This document shows positions 1 through 4,730 of a stretch of 10,929 nt of DNA, in pieces. How positions within the stretch are numbered: the stretch's first letter is position 1; every line of letters begins with the position of its first letter. Below the pieces are notes generated by a model. It was not told where the DNA came from. It ran no database searches and saw nothing but the letters and a program-made list of their open reading frames with translations. A program made the translations under genes and the position numbers. The stretch is from JBBIKU01 sp037445245 (GTDB lineage: Bacteria > Chloroflexota > Anaerolineae > Anaerolineales > Anaerolineaceae): NCBI GenBank assembly GCA_037445245.1, contig JBBIKU010000080.1, positions 1 through 10,929 on the forward strand, given 5' to 3'.

Positions 1-76
1 TATACCTCAGATTCGTTCAGGCTGCCAGCGCGCCGGATATAAGGTTGGGGCTATCAATAGGGGGAGGATGGCTGGT

Positions 77-1399
77 TTACTTGCGTTCCAGGCGCAGAAC
101 GCGTCCGCCTCCATGGTCCATCAGGTACAGTTCGCCGGCGTCGTCCAGCCCGAAAGAACTGATGCGGATGCCGGTCTGGTACAGCAATTCCGTTTGCCAT
201 TCGCCCGTCTCGGTTTGCAGCATGCCCCAGATATTGCCGTTGCAATAGTCCCCGAAGACGTAAATACCCTGCCATTCGGGCAGCATGCTGCCGCGGTAGA
301 CATAGCCGCCAGTGACGGAACAGCCTTGGCTGTGATCGTACTCCCAAACCGGGTCGACCAGTTCCAGCCCGGCAGGCGGTTCTCCCCGGAAGGGTTGACT
401 GCCTTCGCGGTAAGCCCAGCCGAAGTTCACCCCGTCGCGGCTGCTGGCGGGCAGAAAGTTGATCTCCTCGATCTTGTTTTGTCCCACATCGGAGATATAC
501 AGGTCGCCGGTGAGGCGGTCGAAGGAGAAGCGCCAGGGATTGCGCAGCCCGTATGCCCAGATTTCCGGCAAGCCGTCGCCAGCGACGAAGGGATTATCGA
601 CAGGAATGGTGTATCCCGATTCAGTGTTGACGTCGATGCGCAGCAGTTTTCCCAGAAGGGTGTCACGCGCCTGACCGTAACCGCGCGGGTCACCGCCTGA
701 ACCGCCGTCGCCGGAGGCGATGTAAAGGTAGCCGTCGGGACCAAACGCCAGCCCACCGCCATTGTGGTTGACGAAGGGTTGTTCAAAGCGCAGTAACACC
801 TGCTCACTGGTATGGTCGGCGCGGTTGGCGTCCGTCGAAACCTGCCAGCGGGAGACAACCATATTCCCGTTCAAATCGGTGTAATTCAGGAAGAAGGTGC
901 CGTTGGTGGGATAATGGGGGTGAAAGGCAATCCCTAGCAGCCCCTGTTCGCTGGCGCGTGAATTAACCTGGGAACGGATATCCAAAAAGGGTTGGTCGAG
1001 CAGTCGATCGGTGCTGGCGACGCGGATGATACCTGCCTGTTCGAGGATGAACACCCGCCCGCTGTCGTCGCCGGCGGCGGAGAGATCGAGCGGTTTCGCC
1101 AGCCCACTGAACAGGAGCCGCCACTCGAAGGAGTCGGCAGCGGGGAAGCTGGTCGGGCGCGCCGGAGGCGGCTTGTCTTCAGCAGCGGCGGTCGGCAACG
1201 GTGGGGCTTCCCGGGTGGCGAGATCGGTGGCGGTCACCGCCATCGCCGGTGTGACGGCAGCCGGCAGCGGGGGAGTCTGCACAAGTGGCGCGCATGCGCT
1301 CACCAACAGACTCACCGCCGTTATTGCGGTAACCAGTCGGATGTATTTGATTCTATCTTTTGTCGGTGGGTTCTTTTCGGTTCTACCAATAATTGTCAT
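77..1399 (-). CDS. Lipoprotein PQQ-dependent sugar dehydrogenase (GSDH/HHIP-like beta-propeller)
   Basis: This is a 440-residue exported lipoprotein predicted to oxidise a sugar or related alcohol with pyrroloquinoline quinone outside the membrane. Residues 17-36 are a basic then hydrophobic signal ending in the lipobox V-S-A-C, with C36 as the lipidation site. Residues 37-90 form a Pro/Ala/Thr-rich tether. The beta-propeller domain spans about 92-440. It has FSGLAKPLDL near 97, QGLLGIAFHP near 152, VNHNGGGLAFGPDGYLYIASGDGG-type motif at 210-233 and GLRNPWRFSFD at 284-294. By family knowledge, H212 corresponds to the catalytic base His and R286 to the PQQ-contacting Arg of soluble glucose dehydrogenase. 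C360 and C386 lie in conserved blocks (GCSVTGGYVYRG, FGDYCNG) and may form a disulfide. The start at 1399 has a purine-rich AAGGAAAGG upstream. The YkvA-like gene ends 12 bases before it, so the two are probably cotranscribed. The true substrate is unknown. An aldose sugar dehydrogenase is the best guess, and PQQ dependence is inferred from the family. Confidence 0.9.
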   Translation of the reverse strand: MTIIGRTEKNPPTKDRIKYIRLVTAITAVSLLVSACAPLVQTPPLPAAVTPAMAVTATDLATREAPPLPTAAAEDKPPPARPTSFPAADSFEWRLLFSGLAKPLDLSAAGDDSGRVFILEQAGIIRVASTDRLLDQPFLDIRSQVNSRASEQGLLGIAFHPHYPTNGTFFLNYTDLNGNMVVSRWQVSTDANRADHTSEQVLLRFEQPFVNHNGGGLAFGPDGYLYIASGDGGSGGDPRGYGQARDTLLGKLLRIDVNTESGYTIPVDNPFVAGDGLPEIWAYGLRNPWRFSFDRLTGDLYISDVGQNKIEEINFLPASSRDGVNFGWAYREGSQPFRGEPPAGLELVDPVWEYDHSQGCSVTGGYVYRGSMLPEWQGIYVFGDYCNGNIWGMLQTETGEWQTELLYQTGIRISSFGLDDAGELYLMDHGGGRVLRLERK

Positions 1400-1411
1400 T
1401 TCGACCTTTCC

Positions 1412-1786
1412 TTACGTGCTGTCGTCCTGCGGGTCGCCTTCGATCTCGTGAAACTCGGCGTCGACCACGTCCTCCTCTGCCTGCCGGTTACGCCAATTTG
1501 CGGAGATGACGCCTTTCAGGTCGCGCAGATGCTCTTCAACCACTTCGGTCGGGCACAGTTCGACGAACAGGTACATGCCCACGAAGGTCACCAGCGCATC
1601 GTCAATCGGACCGGGAACGAGATCTGGCACCAGCCAGTAAAGCAGGCTTCCAACCGGCAATATTTTCAATAAAAGGTTGACGCGGCGGTCGGCGATCAAG
1701 CGCAGGATCAGCTTGATGCGCAGCGCCAGATCATAAAAAACGCCGCTCTGGGAGGGCGTGATCTCTTTGCTGGATTTTGGGCTCAT
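1412..1786 (-). CDS. YkvA/DUF1232-family small membrane-associated protein
   Basis: This is a 124-residue protein of the DUF1232 (YkvA-like) family, whose function is unknown. The family core is visible at about residues 20-85. Arg/Leu-rich LILRLIADRRVNLLLKILPV leads into the hydrophobic YWLVPDLVPGPIDDALV, which carries the family's P-D-L-x-P...DD signature, and then a second hydrophobic stretch (FVGMYLFVEL). The C-terminal 35 residues are acidic and probably disordered. I chose the ATG at 1786 rather than the longer possibility at 1828. A good Shine-Dalgarno GAGGTG ends five bases before it, and the longer start would lie upstream of a perfect TATAAT. The gene is first in a two-gene unit with the sugar dehydrogenase. 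No functional link between the two is evident. Confidence 0.82.
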   Translation of the reverse strand: MSPKSSKEITPSQSGVFYDLALRIKLILRLIADRRVNLLLKILPVGSLLYWLVPDLVPGPIDDALVTFVGMYLFVELCPTEVVEEHLRDLKGVISANWRNRQAEEDVVDAEFHEIEGDPQDDST

Positions 1787-1811
1787 TTTGCACCTCGTTG
1801 ATCCCATTATA
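1784..1811 (-). promoter_or_regulatory. Predicted promoter -10 and ribosome binding site for the YkvA-like gene
   Basis: Read on the minus strand, a perfect TATAAT lies at 1811-1806. It is followed 19 bases later by the ATG at 1786, with GAGGTG between them. A start point about seven bases after the -10 box gives a leader of roughly 12 bases that still contains the ribosome binding site. No recognisable -35 hexamer lies 16-18 bases upstream, so the call rests on the -10 box and its placement. Confidence 0.5.
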
Positions 1812-1833
1812 CCTGAAGCGAGGACCAAGAAGA

Positions 1834-1862
1834 TTGTAATGTTGATTTGTATTCAATATAAT
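1834..1862 (+). promoter_or_regulatory. Predicted sigma-70-type promoter for the exported Ig-like protein
   Basis: TTGTAA (1834-1839, four of six matches to TTGACA) is separated by exactly 17 bases from a perfect TATAAT (1857-1862). The expected transcription start, about seven bases downstream, falls on or next to the A of the ATG at 1870. No Shine-Dalgarno is present in the AT-only bases before that ATG, which fits a leaderless mRNA. It faces away from the minus-strand -10 box at 1806-1811 in the same 83-base gap. Confidence 0.55.
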
Positions 1863-1869
1863 ATTAATT

Positions 1870-2322
1870 ATGAAAGGCTTGCGTCTCGGGATCATTGTGC
1901 TGGTTGTCTGGCTGTTCACCGCCAGCTTTTCGCCGCTGGCGCAAGTGCCCACGAAGTGGGTACAAGTGCCCACGAAGTGGGTACAGGCTCAAACGAGCAC
2001 GGCGCGGCTGTTGGCGGGAATCCAGGCGCACGCCTTCGTCAGCCGGGCGTTGATCCCCGCCAACCACACGCAAACCCTTTTCGTCATCGTCCAAGATAAA
2101 AACCTGACCGCGGTGGCGGGCGCCATGGTCAGCGTTTCGGTGATCTACCCCGATGGAAGCCGCTACGATGTGCGCGCCCCGCAAACCGACGCCAACGGCA
2201 TCAGCCGCCTGGATTTCTTGGTGGGCAAGATGCCGGTCAAGGAAGTGGTGCGGGTTGAGGTCGAGGTCGATTTTCAAGGCAACCAGACCCAAGCCGCTAC
2301 CTGGTTCCGCATGTGGTGGTAA
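1870..2322 (+). CDS. Small exported protein with a single Ig-like (invasin/Big-1-like) domain
   Basis: This is a 150-residue protein of unknown specific function. Residues 1-25 form a signal peptide: K2 and R5, then a long hydrophobic run (LGIIVLVVWLFTA), then SPLAQ. Residues 26-39 are two copies of VPTKWVQ encoded by the 21-base tandem repeat, followed by AQTS. The body, about 45-150, reads like one all-beta Ig-like domain. It has LFVIVQDKNLTAVAGAMVSVSV, then YPDGS, then the TDANGISRLDF turn, then alternating strands to an aromatic end, FRMWW. The V-D-x-x-x-x-V-x-G-A-x-V...P-D-G...T-D-x-x-G pattern is that of Big-1/invasin-type domains, so an extracellular adhesive or structural part is possible. 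With only one domain and no anchor, its partner cannot be named. The start is fixed by the signal peptide; there is no ribosome binding site. The gene stands alone, divergent from the YkvA-like unit, and ends at a terminator. Confidence 0.72.
   Translation: MKGLRLGIIVLVVWLFTASFSPLAQVPTKWVQVPTKWVQAQTSTARLLAGIQAHAFVSRALIPANHTQTLFVIVQDKNLTAVAGAMVSVSVIYPDGSRYDVRAPQTDANGISRLDFLVGKMPVKEVVRVEVEVDFQGNQTQAATWFRMWW
1942..1983 (+). repeat. Two perfect tandem 21-base copies of a palindromic element, in frame
   Basis: Two identical 21-base units lie at 1942-1962 and 1963-1983. Each contains the core GCCCAC-GAA-GTGGGT (1948-1962 and 1969-1983), an inverted repeat with a three-base loop and one C/T asymmetry in the second arm. 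The six bases before the cores are GCAAGT and ACAAGT, which are near-identical direct repeats. The unit length is seven codons, so the array adds VPTKWVQ twice without shifting the frame. It sits directly after the signal peptide. The same core recurs at 3577-3591. Confidence 0.9.
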
Positions 2323-2338
2323 TCAAAACGCCTACCTG

Positions 2339-2372
2339 CCGCCCGATTTTCTACGGGCGGTTTTGTTGCTTT
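2339..2372 (+). terminator. Rho-independent terminator of the exported Ig-like protein gene
   Basis: CCGCCCG (2339-2345) pairs perfectly with CGGGCGG (2354-2360) across an eight-base AT-rich loop, followed by TTTTGTTGCTTT. It begins 16 bases after the TAA at 2320-2322. On the minus strand the hairpin lies just past the end of the last glycosyltransferase gene, but the T-run there is displaced by about ten bases. Bidirectional action is therefore possible but weaker. The T-tract overlaps the glycosyltransferase stop codon at 2371-2373. Confidence 0.75.
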
Positions 2373-3597
2373 AACGCCTCCAGGCGTCATAAAAGGCTGT
2401 GAGCTGCGAACGCACCACGCCGATCTCAGCCTGTTGTTGAACCAGCACCCGGTTGGCTGCGGCGGCAGCAGCGCGCAAGGGGGGGCGTTCGAGGGCGAGC
2501 AGGATCGCCTCAGCCACCTGCTCGGCATTACCAGGTTCGACCAGCAAACCATTTACGCCGGGGGTGATCCACTCGCGTAGCGATTCGATGTCACCACACA
2601 CCGGAAAGGCACCGCAGGCGATCGCCTCCAACAGCGAATTGGGCGTGCCGTCATGGCTGCTGATCGAAACCGAAACTGACGCTCGCATGAAGAGCTTCCA
2701 CAAACTGGGCTGCGGCAGGAAGGGCAGCAGACGGACGTTTTCCGTCAGTCTAAGCGTTTCCACCCAACGCAACGCTTCCGTCTGCCCCGCCATGCCGGGG
2801 CAGATGAACATCACGCCGGGGTTGTGTTGGAGAACCAACGGGATGGCTTTGAAGAACGTGTCATTGCGCACGCTGCCGGGGCGAAAGCCACGCGGGTTGA
2901 CCACCAGCGGCGTTTCAACGGGCAGATCGAGCGGCAGCGTCAAGGTTGGGTCGCTTCGCACGCGCTCGATCTCTTCCAAATCGATGCCGCCGCCCCCAGG
3001 GAGCACCGCCCGCGGTTTATCGGGATCGAATCCCCACTGTAGGGCGAGACGCAGGTCGCGGCGGGCGTCAGCCAGCAACCCGTCGGCGCGCCGCAGCGTG
3101 CGCAAGGTCAATCGCCGCATGCCTGCTGAGCCATGGGCGTGCAGGGTCAGGTCGTTGCCCCAGATGGAAATCACCAATGGGATAGTGAGGGGGGTATGCG
3201 CCGCCAGCATGCCTTCGAAGGGGATGCGCAGGGCGTGAACCAAGTCGGGTGGGTGGCGGTGGATCAGGCGACGCAGGGCGGCGGTGTAAAAAGGGAGCGT
3301 CAATGGGCCTAGGGCGTAGCGCCAGCCCATAAAAAGCGAGCGAAAATGTCCCACCCAGCGGCGGACATTACCGCGTCGGTCGCGGGGTGTACGCCCGACC
3401 TGACTGCCGGAGTACGCCCCGAAAGCGACCGGCAGAACGTGCATCTGCCTCACGCCGGGCAGGGGTTGGCAGGGAAAGGTCGATATCAGGCTGACGCTGT
3501 GCTGCAATGCCAGCAAACCTGCCACCCAGCGGCGGGTGATCGGGCTTCTGCCATCGGCGACCAGCAAGATATGCATGCCCACTCTGTGGGTATGCAT
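2371..3597 (-). CDS. GT4-type (GT-B fold) glycosyltransferase
   Basis: This is a 408-residue cytoplasmic glycosyltransferase, likely transferring a sugar from a nucleotide-sugar donor to a cell-surface glycan or lipid. The N-terminal acceptor domain opens with MHILLVADGRSPITRRWV at residues 8-25 and includes LVISIWGNDLTLHAHG near 141. The donor domain holds NPRGFRPGSVRNDTFFKA at 234-251, which supplies the Arg and Lys expected near the donor phosphates. SSHDGTPNSLLEAIACGAFPV at 313-333 carries the EX7E-type motif as D316-x7-E324. A typical LREWITPGVNGLLVEPGN tail follows. The start at 3597 is supported by AGGAG at 3610-3606 with an eight-base spacer. It lies two bases after the preceding gene's TAG. 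The first seven residues come from a palindromic repeat, and the second ATG at 3576 gives a more family-like N-terminus. The donor and acceptor cannot be told. Confidence 0.85.
   Translation of the reverse strand: MHTHRVGMHILLVADGRSPITRRWVAGLLALQHSVSLISTFPCQPLPGVRQMHVLPVAFGAYSGSQVGRTPRDRRGNVRRWVGHFRSLFMGWRYALGPLTLPFYTAALRRLIHRHPPDLVHALRIPFEGMLAAHTPLTIPLVISIWGNDLTLHAHGSAGMRRLTLRTLRRADGLLADARRDLRLALQWGFDPDKPRAVLPGGGGIDLEEIERVRSDPTLTLPLDLPVETPLVVNPRGFRPGSVRNDTFFKAIPLVLQHNPGVMFICPGMAGQTEALRWVETLRLTENVRLLPFLPQPSLWKLFMRASVSVSISSHDGTPNSLLEAIACGAFPVCGDIESLREWITPGVNGLLVEPGNAEQVAEAILLALERPPLRAAAAAANRVLVQQQAEIGVVRSQLTAFYDAWRR
3571..3597 (-). repeat. Third copy of the palindromic element, covering the glycosyltransferase start codon
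   Basis: On the plus strand ATGCATGCCCAC (3571-3582) and GTGGGTATGCAT (3586-3597) form a 12-base inverted repeat with a TCT loop and a single C/T mismatch. The inner 15 bases are GCCCAC-TCT-GTGGGT, the same core as at 1948 and 1969, including the same mismatch position. ATGCAT flanks the core on both sides as an exact 6-base direct repeat, so core plus one flank is again 21 bases. On the minus strand each ATGCAT supplies an in-frame ATG, at 3597 and 3576. Confidence 0.85.
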
Positions 3598-3599
3598 GC

Positions 3600-4730
3600 C
3601 TAATTCTCCTGTGGTGACGCCGTCTGCGGGAGGACGCTGCGGATGGCGTGCGCGAAGACCTCGACCATGCGTTCGAGGTTGATCTCTTCTGTCACGATGC
3701 GGTAGGATTCATTGCCCATGCGCCGCAAGGGCTCGGGTGTTTGTAGCGCCTGCCGCAGGGCGTTGACCAATGCTTCAAGATCCCCCGGCGTAACCAGCCA
3801 GCCATTGCACTGGCGCACTAGGTCGCCCTGGGTACCGTCGGCTTCGGCGACGATCACCGGCAAGGCGCTTGCCATCGCCTGCTGCACCGCCAGCCCGCCG
3901 CTGCCGGGCAAAACGAACAAATCGGCGGCTTGTAGCAGTGGATGCAGGTCGTCGCCGTGGCGGCTACCGAAAAACTTCGCCGGCGGGTAAACCTGTTGCG
4001 CCAGTGCTTCCAGTTGGGGGCGTGCCGGACCGTCCCCTACGATCCACAGGCGCGGTTGAAGCTCGGCTGGCAGGCAGGCACAGGCGCGCAGCAAGACATC
4101 AATGCGCTTACGGGCTTGCAGCCTGCCAGTGAATAAGACCACAGCGCCCTGTTGGTCGAAGCGCGGTGGGCGGAGGGGAGGCGGTTGAAGCGGTCGGGCG
4201 GTGACGGCGTTGGGGGCGACAAAAATACGCTCGGGATTGAAGCCGGCGGCGACGTATTCAGCAGCGCCCTGTCGGCTGTAGGTAAGCAGGGCATCAAAGT
4301 GGTGCAGAAAGCGGTGGCGGAACAAGTTCCGTAAACCTGCTGCTGCGCCGCCGACCACCGGCGCACCCAATCCCCAGCCGATCACCGGACGGCGACGGGT
4401 GCGCATCCAGCGCATTGCCGCCGGGGTAGCCAGATAGCGCGGGTTGGCTTCCACGATCAGCACATCCGGCGACCAGTTTGCCAGCCATTGCCTCAGACCC
4501 GCCTGCCAGCACAGGTAGAAATCTCCGCCGAAAAGGTGCACATTGCGGGCAGGCGTCAGGTGGGCGGTCTCCAGTCGGTTTGCCTCTTCGACCGCTTCAT
4601 CCCGGCGGGCTCTGCCGGCAAAAACGCTCAAGCCACCCTGGCAGGCAGCCGCCAACGCCTCGAAGAAAGGGACGCGGTAGGTAGGCAAGATGCGCTGCTG
4701 TACAGCGAGGCGAAGCGGAATGCTGCTCAT
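3600..4730 (-). CDS. GT4-like glycosyltransferase with a degenerate EX7E motif
   Basis: This is a 376-residue GT-B fold glycosyltransferase, probably cytoplasmic and acting in surface glycan or glycolipid assembly. The acceptor domain starts with QQRILPTYRVPFFEAL at residues 11-26 and contains PDVLIVEANPRYLAT near 88. The donor domain starts about 195 with VVLFTGRLQARKRIDVLLRA (R203, K208), then LWIVGDGPARPQLEAL at 228-243. LPGSGGLAVQQAMASALPVIV lies at 274-294. In that block the two Glu of the usual EX7E motif are G276 and Q284, so nucleotide-sugar handling may differ from textbook GT4 enzymes. Some GT4 relatives with a PGxGGLxxxQA block look similar, so this need not mean loss of activity. 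The ATG at 4730 overlaps the sbcC stop (ATGA, 4727-4730), and no clear ribosome binding site is seen. Translation is probably coupled to sbcC. Confidence 0.83.
   Translation of the reverse strand: MSSIPLRLAVQQRILPTYRVPFFEALAAACQGGLSVFAGRARRDEAVEEANRLETAHLTPARNVHLFGGDFYLCWQAGLRQWLANWSPDVLIVEANPRYLATPAAMRWMRTRRRPVIGWGLGAPVVGGAAAGLRNLFRHRFLHHFDALLTYSRQGAAEYVAAGFNPERIFVAPNAVTARPLQPPPLRPPRFDQQGAVVLFTGRLQARKRIDVLLRACACLPAELQPRLWIVGDGPARPQLEALAQQVYPPAKFFGSRHGDDLHPLLQAADLFVLPGSGGLAVQQAMASALPVIVAEADGTQGDLVRQCNGWLVTPGDLEALVNALRQALQTPEPLRRMGNESYRIVTEEINLERMVEVFAHAIRSVLPQTASPQEN
3606..3610 (-). promoter_or_regulatory. Ribosome binding site deciding the last glycosyltransferase start
   Basis: AGGAG on the minus strand lies eight bases before the ATG at 3597 and 29 bases before the alternative ATG at 3576. 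It is inside the final codons of the preceding glycosyltransferase gene. The spacing favours 3597 as the start. It also implies that the ribosome must initiate at the foot of the palindromic hairpin. Confidence 0.6.

Noticed and set aside
1..76. Possible terminator or upstream gene end downstream of the sugar dehydrogenase
   Set aside because: The only palindrome is CTATCAATAG, with a four-base stem and no T-run on the minus strand. No reading frame with a recognisable product is present.
68..700. A 210-codon plus-strand open frame whose ATG follows GGGGGAGG
   Set aside because: It is antisense to the sugar dehydrogenase, whose motifs are unmistakable. The purine run touches the ATG with almost no spacing, and the product has no recognisable domain.
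1576..1588. A half match to the palindromic core (TGCCCACGAAGG) in the YkvA-like gene
   Set aside because: The second arm reads GGTCACC and does not pair. The bases encode a plausible family segment on the minus strand, so chance is the simpler explanation.
992..1672. A 226-codon plus-strand open frame
   Set aside because: It crosses antisense through parts of two well-supported minus-strand genes and their short gap. It is low-complexity Arg/Gly-rich early on and is typical of a GC-rich shadow frame.
4318..4331. CGGAAC-AA-GTTCCG inverted repeat
   Set aside because: It has a two-base loop and is inside glycosyltransferase coding sequence, with no second copy in the window. This is expected by chance in GC-rich DNA.
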